The notes under the pieces: model-generated
What the model was told of the DNA's origin: nothing
Databases searched by the model: none
What the model saw: only the letters and a program-made list of their open reading frames with translations
Origin: Bathymodiolus brooksi
Lineage: Eukaryota; Mollusca; Bivalvia; Mytilida; Modiolidae
Direction: 5' to 3'
Assembly (NCBI GenBank): GCA_963680875.1
Contig: OY804580.1
Coordinates: forward strand, 94,083,353-94,147,352
Length of the DNA stretch: 64,000 bases
Shown: in pieces, positions 44,399-55,989 of the stretch
Numbering within the stretch: position 1 is the first letter of the stretch
Layout: every line of letters begins with the position of its first letter
Translations under genes and position numbers: made by a program

Positions 44399-46843
44399 TT
44401 GGCGCTGCGACTACCTACAAGTCGAATCCTATTCGCGAGAAAGGTTATTAAATTAACCAAAAGCGATTTTTAAGTAAAATCACAACTCCGCCATTTAATT
44501 TGATTTTTTTTAGGGGGCAATTTTTTTTTCTTTGGTTTCAGTTTTGCCTGGCTAATAGGACCTGGTATTTTCAGGGGAAATTGTCCGTTAGGAAATTTTA
44601 AGGGAAGATATGCAGGTAGGATTGGCAGAAAAAATTGGAAATCTTTAAATTTTTTGCCCGTTCAATGAAGTACCCCTTTCCCACCCACGTGTAGACCCCA
44701 CGTGTAAATTTTTTTGTTTTTTTGTTTTGTTCTAATGTTGTAGGGCTGATAGGACCTGGTGTTTTCAGGGGAAATTGTCCGTTAGGAAATTTCAAGGGAA
44801 GATACGCAGGTAGGATTGGCAGACAAAATTGGAAATCTTTAAATTTGTTGCCCGTTCAAAGAAGTACCCCTTTCCCACCCACGTGTATACCCCACCACGT
44901 GTTTAAGCAAGCACGTGTATTCCCCAAATGTGAACCCCAAACCGGAAGCAGCTTGTTTCTAGAAGCCATCTTTAAATAAAAGCTGGTTAAAGATAAGTTG
45001 GAAGTCCGGTGTCCCCAATAAATTTATTTTTTTTGTTTGACATTATCGATTTTAAACAAAAGTAGACAAAAGCCTCCCAGTGTAAAAATCTGGTCCACTT
45101 AAAAATTGTACATACACGCATACACCAGAATAAAGAGCCACGTGGTTTTGTTGTTTATTTTTTATTAACAATGCCGCGTGTTTTCATTAACAATTGTTCC
45201 ATCGAGGAGCTGATGTCAGTACCAGGGATAGGGGCGAAGGGGGCCGATGAAATTTTGGAATTAAGGGAGGCAAAGGGTGATCTGGAACTGGATGATCTAA
45301 ATCAGGTTCCATATCTTAGGATAACACAACCGTTACTGGATTGTTTGGATTTTACCTCTTTTGAAAATAAAGAAGGAGTGGGATCCCTGTATGATCGGCA
45401 TAGAGAAAGGGTTAGGAGCGTTGACAAGTTAATAGGGAAGTGGGATGGGACAGGACAGGGCCAAGTTAAAGGAAGGGGGAAGGATATGGGTTCATTTGAT
45501 AAAGTCCCGTTAACAGGGGGAAAATCATATTATAATAAACAGGAAGGGGATTGGTGGCAACAGGCCAATTTACCCGACAGATTGAATGATGATTATAGTG
45601 AGATGGAAAGTACTTTCATGGAAAGACAAACCCCAGGGGGAGTTAAATATACATCAGCTCCGGGACAATATCCGCGCCATCAGTTCGTCGAACGCGACCG
45701 GACGATTTGAATTGGGATTCGAGCATCGATGAGAGGGATCGGGCGTATATGCAAAACGTGCATATAAGAGACTCGGATATTCGTGCGGATTATGCGTTCC
45801 CTAGAGAACCAGGCCTTTTTCATAGTGGGGTTTTAGCCGGTGGGGGAGGGGGGGGGTCTGAAGTAAGAGTGCCAAACATACGAACTGTAGCCACGGCTAA
45901 TAGAGAAAGCGTTTGGCAAGACAGGGGGGCCGCTATTCCCCTCCGAGGAACACCGGAGGGGGGTGGAGCAGGGAAAATACTAACCCCTTGATGAGGGAGA
46001 GTAGAGGTAGAACAAGACATACCCTAGGAAGGGAAAATGAAGTCCCTAGAATAGTTCAACGTAGAGATGAGTATGATAGGGAGAGGGAAAGGGGACAATA
46101 CCGCCCAAGTGGGGAAGACATTGGAAGCCCAGGAGGAAGAAACCCATCTATTCCTAGGTTATAGAGTAGTGGGAACAGGCCTGGGTGTCCCCCCAGAAGA
46201 GAACCCGAAAATCCTAGCGATTATGCAAGAAGGGAGGAGTATGAAGGGGAGAGAGGTCAAAGGGGAAGGGGGAAGAGTGTTTGTTTGCCGATGTCCTTAA
46301 AGTTTGATGGTAAATCAAATTTGAAAGCATTCTATGCAAAATTTTCCCGTTATGCGGAAGTTAGTTAGTGGACAGAAGGGGAATGCAGGGACCAGTTATG
46401 CTGGTGCCTGGATGGGAAAGCAAGTGAATACTATGCCCTCCTGGTTGAGCGAAACCAGGAAATGGTATATATGGACCTAATACGGAAACTAGAAAAAAGG
46501 TTTGGTTTCCGAGAACTCCCCGAAACGGCCCAGGTCCAACTTAATAATGCCCGTCAGACTCCGGATGAACTCCTGGAGGACTGGGCGGATCGGGTCTTAT
46601 CCCTAGCCACTAGGGCATTTAGAGATTTGCTTGAAACTCACATGTATCAACAAGCAGTGGTGAGGCTATGCCAAGGGGCAGCGGATAAAGAGGCCGGGAG
46701 TTATGCCTCTAATATCCGACCTAAAAACATAGAGGAGGCTATTGGTAAAATGAGGTGGTTCCAACATAATTATCAGGCTATATTTGGGACCACCCTTGGG
46801 CGTAATCCTCGAAGGGAGGTGAAACAAGTATCCCCAGGGCCTC
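44399..46843 (+). mobile_element. Truncated Gypsy 5' half, tandem copy 1
   Basis: Leader, ORF1 (45171-45710) and the gag capsid region (last frame 46462-46842), ending abruptly at CCAGGGCCTC within gag and joined to host repeat sequence GATATCATCAGTAC. ORF1 carries the helix-hairpin-helix motif. This copy has about 56 nt (45805-45860, with a poly-G run) absent from copies 2 and 3. It shares the frameshift near 45705 and the TAG in gag (46366) with the other copies, so those breaks predate the tandem duplication. Confidence 0.85.
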
Positions 46844-48235
46844 CAGGATATCATCAGTACAACCTGTTGACTTATATTATTACAGTTTTTCGTTCAATCA
46901 CGTGGGTTTTTTTTTCAAATAAATTCAACAAATAAACAAAACCTCACCTTTTGACAAGTCTTTCTTGAGCTGGCCTTGGGAACTTTCGTCGATATCGGAG
47001 TCTTCTGATGTTGAATGTTCTCTTTCCTGTTGACTTTCATCAGCTTATGAAGGGTTTTACTATACTGTTGGGAAGTAAAGGAACAGATATGGAGCAAATG
47101 TCAATGAGAGAACATCCCATCTCCGAATTGACTGGCTGATCAAAAATAGACATATAGGTGGCCACACCATCTTCAACAAGCGGGACACCCCACAAAATAC
47201 AGCAAGCCCTAAATGACCCCCAACAAAAAACAAAGTGGATCAGTGGCCAAAATACTAGAAAAAAAATTCAAATATGATTGAATACTGCCTCTAATCTAGA
47301 ATGGAATTGAGAAGTAATTGATTCTTGTTGTCTCGAATACATTTAAGTCAACATTTCAGGTAACTCGAAAAAGTTTTCTGGATCTTCAACAGTAATTACT
47401 ATGCAAATTTACCCCTGATGAATACAATTACCAGCTGTGTATCCTATCCTGCCAGGTACCCATGCAAGATGTTTCTGTCAACTTGAAAGTGCCAGTAAAA
47501 ACATTTCATTGTTTGAAATCAACAGGGAGCCACTTTACTCAGAACTTTCTTTAAAATTTCTGAAAACTTTTTGTAGAAATGTACGTAACATGCATAAATA
47601 CAATGGTTAGTGTTGAGATTGGGTTCTCAGCCAGTAGACCTGACAACTCAAAAGAAATGTACCAACTTGCAGACTTGTTCAAGATATGCATAATATCAGT
47701 AATAGTATAAGCAAATATATAAAGTTGTGGGTTTTCTGGAAAAGAGGTTAATGCTTGAGCTGTTGTGGATTGTGGATTATTTGTTTGCTGCTTCATTTGA
47801 GTGAAAATAATGTTAAAATTACTCAATTTTCTCTTTACCTGGGGGTCCTCTTTACATGGCAAGACTCACACTATCAGTATCAATATGGCTGTAGCACTAA
47901 CAAATGTCAGATGGGCTTAAAAGTCTTAAAAATCTCTCCTGTTCGAAATGTGTCAGGGTTCATTTAATACATGTGCGAAGTAGAAAAAAAAGGGGACATA
48001 TGAGACACTACGACAGTCATCTTTATTCGTTAAAACTTTCGTAAATTTGGGGTGGGGGGTTAAGATATCATCGTCAGTACAACCTGTTGACTTATGTTAT
48101 TTCAGTTTTTCGTTCAATCCTGTTTTTTTTTAATATTGTTTACAAATAAACAAAACCTCACCAGTCGGTGTTGACTAGTCTGTCCTGAGCTTGGGAACTT
48201 TCGTCGATATCGGAGTCTTCTGATGTTGAATGTTC

Positions 48236-48422
48236 TGTAGTGAGTCGTGGGGGATGGGGGCCGAGGAGTTCTGAAAGGCACCCATGATGCACCACAAACT
48301 GACCACGCTTGCCATAACGAGATATACCACAGAACAACCTAGAAGTGAAAAACCAAGAGACGTAAAAATCATCCGACTGAAATAGTGCAAGCTAGTAATA
48401 GTAAGTAGTGCTAATTACTATA
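48236..48422 (+). mobile_element. Gypsy 5' LTR, copy B
   Basis: 187-bp LTR identical by eye to copies A and C over most of its length, with the same primer-binding site after one base. Confidence 0.88.
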
Positions 48423-49189
48423 TTGGCGCTGCGACTACAAGTCGAATCCTATTCGCGAGAAAGGTTATTAAATTAACCAAAAGCGATTTTTAATTAAAAT
48501 CACAACTCCGCCATTTAATTTGATTTTTTTTAGGGGGCAATTTTTTTTTCTTTGGTTTCAGTTTTGCCTGGCTAATAGGACCTGGTATTTTCAGGGGAAA
48601 TTGTCCGTTAGGAAATTTTAAGGGAAGATATGCAGGTAGGATTGGCAGACAAAATTGGAAATCTTTAAATTTTTTGCCCGTTCAATGAAGTACCCCTTTC
48701 CCACCCACGTGTAGACCCCACGTGTAAATTATTATTTTTTTTTTTTTTGTTCTAATGTTGTAGGGCTGATAGGACCTGGTGTTTTCAGGGGAAATTGTCC
48801 GTTAGGAAATTTCAAGGGAAGATACGCAGGTAGGATTGGCAGACAAAATTGGAAATCTTTAAATTTGTTGCCCGTTCAAAGAAGTACCCCTTTCCACCCA
48901 CGTGTATACCCCACCACGTGTTTAAGCAAGCATGTGTATTCCCCAAATGTGAACCCCAAACCGGAAGCAGCTTGTTTCTAGAAGCCATCTTTAAATAAAA
49001 GCTGGTTAAAGATAAGTTGGAAGTCCGGTGTCCCCAATATATTTATTTTTTTTGTTTGACATTATCGATTTTAAACAAAAGTAGACAAAAGCGTCCCAGT
49101 GTAAAAATCTGGTCCACTTAAAAATTGTACATACACGCATACACCAGAATAAAGAGCCACGTGGTTTTGTTGTTTATTTTTTATTAACA

Positions 49190-49729
49190 ATGCCGCGTGT
49201 TTTCATTAACAATTGTTCCATCGAGGAGCTGATGTCAGTACCAGGGATAGGGGCGAAGGGGGCCGATGAAATTTTGGAATTAAGGGAGGCAAAGGGTGAT
49301 CTGGAACTGGATGATCTAAATCAGGTTCCATATCTTAGGATAACACAACCGTTACTGGATTGTTTGGATTTTACCTCTTTTGAAAATAAAGAAGGAGTGG
49401 GATCCCTGTATGATCGGCATAGAGAAAGGGTTAGGAGCGTTGACAAGTTAATAGGGAAGTGGGATGGGACAGGACAGGGCCAAGTTAAAGGAAGGGGGAA
49501 GGATATGGGTTCATTTGATAAAGTCCCGTTAACAGGGGGAAAATCATATTATAATAAAAAGGAAGGGGATTGGTGGCAACAGGCCAATTTACCCGACAGA
49601 TTGAATGATGATTATAGTGAGATGGAAAGTACTTTCATGGAAAGACAAACCCCAGGGGGAGTTAAATATACATCAGCTCCGGGACAATATCCGCGCCATC
49701 AGTTCGTCGAACGCGACGGGACGATTTGA
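49190..49729 (+). pseudogene. Gypsy ORF1 (HhH protein), copy B
   Basis: Same 179-residue frame as the copies at 45171 and 53150, with Q125 changed to K in NKKEGDWW and D-R to D-G near the end. A partial gag frame follows (50421-50802), closed by the junction to host sequence. The element is cut before pol, so this is a dead duplicate. Confidence 0.8.
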
Positions 49730-50803
49730 ATTGGGATTCGAGCAGCGATGAGAGGGATCGGGCGTATTTGCAAAACGTGCATATAAGAGACTCGGATATT
49801 CGTGCGGATTATGCGTTCCCTAGTAAGAGTGCCAAACATACGAACTGTAGCCACGGCTAATAGAGAAAGCGTTTGGCAAGACAGGGGGGTCGCTATTCCC
49901 ATCCGAGGAACACCGGAGGGGGTGGAGCAGGGAAAATACTAACCCCTTGATGAGGGAGAGTAGAGGTAGAACAAGACATACCCTAGGAAGGGAAAATGAA
50001 GTCCCTAGAATAGTTCAACGTAGAGATGAGTATGATAGGGAGAGGGAAAGGGGACAATACCGCCCAAGTGGGGAAGACATTGAAGGCCCAGGAGGAAGAA
50101 ACCCATCTATTCCTAGGTTACAGAGTAGTGGGAACAGGCCTGGGTGTCCCCCCAGAAGAGAACCCGAAAATCCTAGCGGTTATGCAAGAAGGGAGGAGTA
50201 TGAGGGGGAGAGAGGTCAAAGGGGAAGGGGGAAGAGTGTTAGTTTGCCGATGTCCTTAAAGTTTGATGGTAAATCAAATTTGAAAGCATTCTATGCTAAA
50301 TTTTCCCGTTATGCGGAAGTTAGTTAGTGGACAGAAGGGGAATGCAGGGACCAGTTATGCTGTTGCCTGGATGGGAAAGCAAGTGAATACTATGCCCTCC
50401 TGGTTGAGCGAAACCAGGAAATGGTATATATGGACCTAATACGGAAACTAGAAAAAAGGTTTGGTTTCCGAGAACTCCCCGAAACGGCCCAGGTCCAACT
50501 TAATAATGCCCGTCAGACTCCGGATGAACTCCTGGAGGACTGGGCGGATCGGGTCTTATCCCTAGCCACTAGGGCATTTAGAGATTTACCTGAAACTCAC
50601 ATGTATCAACAAGCAGTGGTGAGGCTATGCCAAGGGGCAGCGCATAAAGAGGCCGGGAGTTATGCCTCTAATATCCGACCTAAAAACATAGAGGAGGCTA
50701 TTGGTAAAATGAGGTGGTTCCAACATAATTATCAGGCTATATTTGGGACCACCCTTGGGCGTAATCCTCGAAGGGAGGTGAAACAAGTATCCCCAGGGCC
50801 TCC

Positions 50804-52194
50804 AGGATATCATCAGTACAACCTGTTGACTTATATTATTACAGTTTTTCGTTCAATCACGTGGGTTTTTTTTTCAAATAAATTCAACAAATAAACAAAA
50901 CCTCACCTTTTGACAAGTCTTTCTTGAGCTGGCCTTGGGAACTTTCGTCGATATCGGAGTCTTCTGATGTTGAATGTTCTCTTTCCTGTTGACTTTCATC
51001 AGCTTATGAAGGGTTTTACTATACTGTTGGGAAGTAAAGGAACAGATATGGAGCAAATGTCAATGAGAGAACATCCCATCTCCGAATTGACTGGCTGATC
51101 AAAAATAGACATATAGGTGGCCACACCATCTTCAACAAGCGGGACACCCCACAAAATACAGCAAGCCCTAAATGACCCCCAACAAAAAACAAAGTGGATC
51201 AGTGGCCAAAATACTAGAAAAAAAATTCAAATATGATTGAATACTGCCTCTAATCTAGAATGGAATTGAGAAGTAATTGATTCTTGTTGTCTCGAATACA
51301 TTTAAGTCAACATTTCAGGTAACTCGAAAAAGTTTTCTGGATCTTCAACAGTAATTACTATGCAAATTTACCCCTGATGAATACAATTACCAGCTGTGTA
51401 TCCTATCCTGCCAGGTACCCATGCAAGATGTTTCTGTCAACTTGAAAGTGCCAGTAAAAACATTTCATTGTTTGAAATCAACAGGGAGCCACTTTACTCA
51501 GAACTTTCTTTAAAATTTCTGAAAACTTTTTGTAGAAATGTACGTAACATGCATAAATACAATGGTTAGTGTTGAGATTGGGTACTCAGCCAGTAGACCT
51601 GACAACTCAAAAGAAATGTACCAACTTGCAGACTTGTTCAAGATATGCATAATATCAGTAATAGTATAAGCAAATATATAAAGTTGTGGGTTTTCTGGAA
51701 AAGAGGTTAATGCTTGAGCTGTTGTGGATCGTGGATTATTTGTTTGCTGCTTCATTTGAGTGAAAATAATGTTAAAATTACTCAATTTTCTCTTTACCTG
51801 GGGGTCCTCTTTACATGGCAAGACTCACACTATCAGTATCAATATGGCTGTAGCACTAACAAATGTCAGATGGGCTTAAAAGTCTTAAAAATCTCTCCTG
51901 TTCGAAATGTGTCAGGGTTCATTTAATACATGTGCGAAGTAGAAAAAAAAGGGGACATATGAGACACTACGACAGTCATCTTTATTCGTTAAAACTTTCG
52001 TAAATTTGGGGTGGGGGGTTAAGATATCATCGTCAGTACAACCTGTTGACTTATGTTATTTCAGTTTTTCGTTCAATCCTGTTTTTTTTTAATATTGTTT
52101 ACAAATAAACAAAACCTCACCAGTCGGTGTTGACTAGTCTGTCCTGAGCTTGGGAACTTTCGTCGATATCGGAGTCTTCTGATGTTGAATGTTC
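50804..52194 (-). repeat. Host repeat H1 part and H2, third copy
   Basis: Has the uninterrupted CACGTG target at 50858-50863. 52121-52194 is the exon-1 3' piece directly next to the full-length Gypsy element: codons HSTSEDSDIDESSQAQDRLV then NTD plus TG, and donor GTGAGG at 52115-52120. With 63377-63482 it makes the complete original exon 1. Confidence 0.8.
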
Positions 52195-52381
52195 TGTAGT
52201 GAGTCGTGGGGGATGGGGGCCGAGGAGTTCTGAAAGGCACCCATGATGCACCACAAACTGACCACGCTTGCCATAACGAGATATACCACAGAACAACCTA
52301 GAAGTGAAAAACCAAGAGACGTAAAAATCATCCGACTGAAATAGTGCAAGCTAGTAATAGTAAGTAGTGCTAATTACTATA
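52195..52381 (+). mobile_element. Gypsy 5' LTR, copy C (of the full element)
   Basis: 187 bp, TGTAGTGAG...ATTACTATA. Very short for a Gypsy LTR. The single T/C difference from the 3' LTR indicates recent insertion or gene conversion. Confidence 0.9.
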
Positions 52382-52382
52382 T

Positions 52383-52397
52383 TGGCGCTGCGACTAC
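52383..52397 (+). promoter_or_regulatory. Primer-binding site
   Basis: TGGCGCTGCGACTAC, starting with the TGG that pairs with a tRNA CCA end, one base after the LTR. The first ten bases resemble the 3' end of a tRNA-Ser, but the tRNA identity is a guess. Confidence 0.65.
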
Positions 52398-53149
52398 AAG
52401 TCGAATCCTATTCGCGAGAAAGGTTATTAAATTAACCAAAAGCGATTTTTAAGTAAAATCACAACTCCGCCATTTAATTAGATTTTTTTTAGGGGGCAAT
52501 TTTTTTTTCTTTGGTTTCAGTTTTGCCTGGCTAATAGGACCTGGTATTTTCAGGGGAAATTGTCCGTTAGGAAATTTTAAGGGAAGATATGCAGGTAGGA
52601 TTGGCAGAAAAAATTGGAAATCTTTAAATTTTTTGCCCGTTCAATGAAGTACCCCTTTCCCACCCACGTGTAGACCCCACGTGTAAATTTTTGTTTTTTT
52701 TTGTTTTGTTCTAATGTTGTAGGGCTGATAGGACCTGGTGTTTTCAGGGGAAATTGTCCGTTAGGAAATTTCAAGGGAAGATACGCAGGTAGGATTGGCA
52801 GACAAAATTGGAAATCTTTAAATTTGTTGCCCGTTCAAAGAAGTACCCCTTTCCCACCCACGTGTATACCCCACCACGTGTTTAAGCAAGCACGTGTATT
52901 CCCCAAATGTGAACCCCAAACCGGAAGCAGCTTGTTTCTAGAAGCCATCTTTAAATAAAAGCTGGTTAAAGATAAGTTGGAAGTCCGGTGTCCCCAATAA
53001 ATTTATTTTTTTTGTTTGACATTATCGATTTTAAACAAAAGTAGACAAAAGCCTCCCAGTGTAAAAATCTGGTCCACTTAAAAATTGTACATACACGCAT
53101 ACACCAGAATAAAGAGCCACGTGGTTTTGTTGTTTATTTTTTATTAACA
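52398..53149 (+). repeat. Gypsy leader with 195-bp tandem duplication
   Basis: ATAGGACCTGGT(A/G)TTTTCAGG...CCCGTTCAA(T/A)GAAGTACCCC occurs at about 52526 and 52721. The same duplication is in all three copies. Short ORFs here are by-products. TTAACA-ATG (53150) starts ORF1. Confidence 0.8.
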
Positions 53150-53689
53150 ATGCCGCGTGTTTTCATTAACAATTGTTCCATCGAGGAGCTGATGTCAGTA
53201 CCAGGGATAGGGGCGAAGGGGGCCGATGAAATTTTGGAATTAAGGGAGGCAAAGGGTGATCTGGAACTGGATGATCTAAATCAGGTTCCATATCTTAGGA
53301 TAACACAACCGTTACTGGATTGTTTGGATTTTACCTCTTTTGAAAATAAAGAAGGAGTGGGATCCCTGTATGATCGGCATAGAGAAAGGGTTAGGAGCGT
53401 TGACAAGTTAATAGGGAAGTGGGATGGGACAGGACAGGGCCAAGTTAAAGGAAGGGGGAAGGATATGGGTTCATTTGATAAAGTCCCGTTAACAGGGGGA
53501 AAATCATATTATAATAAACAGGAAGGGGATTGGTGGCAACAGGCCAATTTACCCGACAGATTGAATGATGATTATAGTGAGATGGAAAGTACTTTCATGG
53601 AAAGACAAACCCCAGGGGGAGTTAAATATACATCAGCTCCGGGACAATATCCGCGCCATCAGTTCGTCGAACGCGACCGGACGATTTGA
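53150..53689 (+). CDS. Gypsy ORF1: N-terminal helix-hairpin-helix protein
   Basis: 179 residues from ATGCCGCGTG. Residues 4-55 read VFINNCSIEELMSVPGIGAK then GADEILELREAKG and LDDLNQVPYL. This is a ComEA/PsbU-type helix-hairpin-helix (I-N-x-A/C-x-x-E-E-L-x-x-x-P-G-I-G), a sequence-independent DNA-binding fold. The rest is Gly/Asp/Arg-rich and disordered-looking, like a matrix or linker region. It ends at TGA 53687-53689. A reading frame starting at 53686 continues the same style (DSSIDERDRAY), so it was probably the N-terminus of gag before a one-base change. An HhH at the gag N-terminus is unusual. The three copies are almost identical. Confidence 0.72.
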   Translation: MPRVFINNCSIEELMSVPGIGAKGADEILELREAKGDLELDDLNQVPYLRITQPLLDCLDFTSFENKEGVGSLYDRHRERVRSVDKLIGKWDGTGQGQVKGRGKDMGSFDKVPLTGGKSYYNKQEGDWWQQANLPDRLNDDYSEMESTFMERQTPGGVKYTSAPGQYPRHQFVERDRTI

Positions 53690-55115
53690 ATTGGGATTCG
53701 AGCATCGATGAGAGGGATCGGGCGTATATGCAAAACGTGCATATAAGAGACTCGGATATTCGTGCGGATTATGCGTTCCCTAGTAAGAGTGCTAATAGAG
53801 AAAGCGTTTGGCAAGACAGGGGGGTCGCTATTCCCCTCCGAGGAACACCGGAGGGGGGTGGAGCAGGGAAAATACTAACCCCTTGATGAGGGAGAGTAGA
53901 GGTAGAACAAGACATACCCTAGGAAGGGAAAATGAAGTCCCTAGAATAGTTCAACGTAGAGATGAGTATGATAGGGAGAGGGAAAGGGGACAATACCGCC
54001 CAAGTGGGGAAGACATTGAAAGCCCAGGAGGAAGAAACCCATCTATTCCTAGGTTACAGAGTAGTGGGAACAGGCCTGGGTGTCCCCCCAGAAGAGAACC
54101 CGAAAATCCTAGCGGTTATGCAAGAAGGGAGGAGTATGAGGGGGAGAGAGGTCAAAGGGGAAGGGGGAAGAGTGTTAGTTTGCCGATGTCCTTAAAGTTT
54201 GATGGTAAATAAAATTTGAAAGCATTCTATGCTAAATTTTCCCGTTATGCGGAAGTTAGTTAGTGGACAGAAGGGGAATGCAGGGACCAGTTATGCTGGT
54301 GCCTGGATGGGAAAGCAAGTGAATACGATGCCCTCCTGGTTGAGCGAAACCAGGAAATGGTATATATGGACCTAATACGGAAACTAGAAAAAAGGTTTGG
54401 TTTCCGAGAACTCCCCGAAACGGCCCAGGTCCAATTTAATAATGCCCGTCAGACTCCGGATGAACTCCTGGAGGACTGGGCGGATCGGGTTTTATCCCTA
54501 GCCACTAGGGCATTTAGAGATTTACCTGAAACTCACATGTATCAACAAGCAGTGGTGAGGCTATGCCAAGGGGCAGCGGATAAAGAGGCCGGGAGTTATG
54601 CCTCTAATATCCGACCTAAAAACATAGAGGAGGCTATTGGTAAAATGAGGTGGTTCCAACATAATTATCAGGCTATATTTGGGACCACCCTTGGGCGTAA
54701 TCCTCGAAGGGAGGTGAAACAAGTATCTCCAGGGCCTCACTACGGGGTAGAGGCCAGGGTGTGCGCAATAGGGACTGATCGGGTTATAGATAAGAGTTTG
54801 GAGAAAAAAATGGGAGAAGTACTGTCGGCACAGGGGAAAGAAATGAGTGAGATAAAGTCCAACATAGCGGCAATTTCCACTCAAATGGCAGCCATTATGG
54901 AGGAGGTGAAGAGAAATCGAATAGATAGGTATAGAGCACAATCACGAAGTCCATCCCCCAGAAAGGGGGATAAACAGGGATGCTTCCACTGTGGGGCCAT
55001 TGGACACTTCAAGAGGGAGTGCCCAAGGTTGTGGTCTCCGACAGGGGTGAAACGAGTGTCATTTCAGGAAAATAAGGAGGCTTTAAACTCCAAAGGGGCA
55101 ACTCGCCAGACTTGA
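53686..55115 (+). pseudogene. Gypsy gag: capsid and zinc knuckle
   Basis: Frames from 53686 and 53808 give an Arg-rich linker (RERERGQYRPSGED). The capsid region has SLKFDGK, NLKAFYAKFSRYAEV, then LIRKLEKRFGFREL, TPDELLEDWADRVLSLA and RQVVRLC-type helices, matching the retrotransposon gag capsid. Near the end CFHCGAIGHFKREC is a C-x2-C-x4-H-x4-C zinc knuckle. Two stops lie in the capsid: TAA at 54210-54212 (this copy only) and a TAG near 54259 shared by all three copies. The end overlaps pol by four bases in the -1 frame, the usual layout for frameshift expression of Gypsy pol. Confidence 0.82.
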
Positions 55116-55972
55116 GCCAACCCCTTATCGCCAATATACATGGTCTCAAAGAAGTAAAAGAGGGGGGAGAAGTAGATATGGAGGAAAAGAATCAGCAGGA
55201 TAGGCTCCTAGGGGTAAATCCGGAGGGACGGGTAAAATTTGAAGGTGCGAGTCAGGGGTACGAGTTCTCAAGTGAGGAGTCAGAAGGGGAGGAAAACAAT
55301 AGGGAAGTAGAAGACGACCCTCCGGATTCTAGTAGTCCGGAGGGACGGGTCAAATCTGAAGGTGCGAGTCGGGGGTATGAGTTCTCAAGTGAGGAGTCGG
55401 AAGGGGAGGAAAACAATAGGGAAGTCAAGGACAACCCTCTGGATTCTATTAGTCCGGAGGGACGGGTCAAATGTGAAGGTGAGAATCAGGGGTATGAGTC
55501 AGTAGGGAAGGAAAACAATAGGGATAAGAGGGACACGGACGAGTCCATAGAGGAGGAGGAAAAGGGGGTAGAGGATAATATAGGGAATTGTGTTACGGAT
55601 GAGGAAGAGGACGGAGCAGTAACGGTGCTCAAGCTGTCCAATGGGGTAATGTTTAGGGTCCCAGTAGAGGTACAAGGCATGCAGTTACAAGCTGTAGTAG
55701 ATACAGCAGCACAGGTAACACTGGTGTCCGAGGAATTCTACAAATCATTGGACCCTGCCCGACCAATCCGTAAGGATGTGGTTATGAACACCGCAGGGAA
55801 GGGAATGCAGATGAATGGGTATATTGCTGGCCCTTTTCAGGTAGTCCTAGGGACACATCTATTCGCAGTAGAAATCTACGTGGTCCCAATAGAGGAGGAT
55901 ATGTTACTGGGTTTAGACTTTTTAGAGGCTAATGGGGTGTCCCTACATCTCAAAAAAAGGAACTACAGATAG
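55112..55972 (+). pseudogene. Gypsy pol N-terminus: repeat linker and aspartic protease
   Basis: Residues 1-130 are an acidic linker with three tandem units of about 39 residues (SPEGRVKxEGAxxGYEFSSE). The retropepsin follows: VPVEVQGMQLQAVVDTAAQV then TLVSEEFY. The catalytic D-T-A is present and the second conserved region (EDMLLGLDFLEANGVSLHL) is intact. The frame then shifts near 55965 into the RT frame. The protease itself has no stop. Acidic repeats between nucleocapsid and protease are not standard and may be dispensable. Confidence 0.8.
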
Positions 55973-55989
55973 CAGGGGATGTTATATCC

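Larger units (their letters stand above)
46844..50803 (+). repeat. Tandem unit 2 (host H1/H2 plus Gypsy 5' half), 3.96 kb
   Basis: Order: H1 part with the uninterrupted CACGTG site (46899-46904), H1 exon copy, H2 copy (to 48235), LTR B (48236-48422), leader, ORF1 (49190-49729), gag to CCAGGGCCTC. It differs from units 1 and 3 by scattered substitutions and small indels, so it is not a simple copy error of the assembly. No gene in it is intact. Confidence 0.85.
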
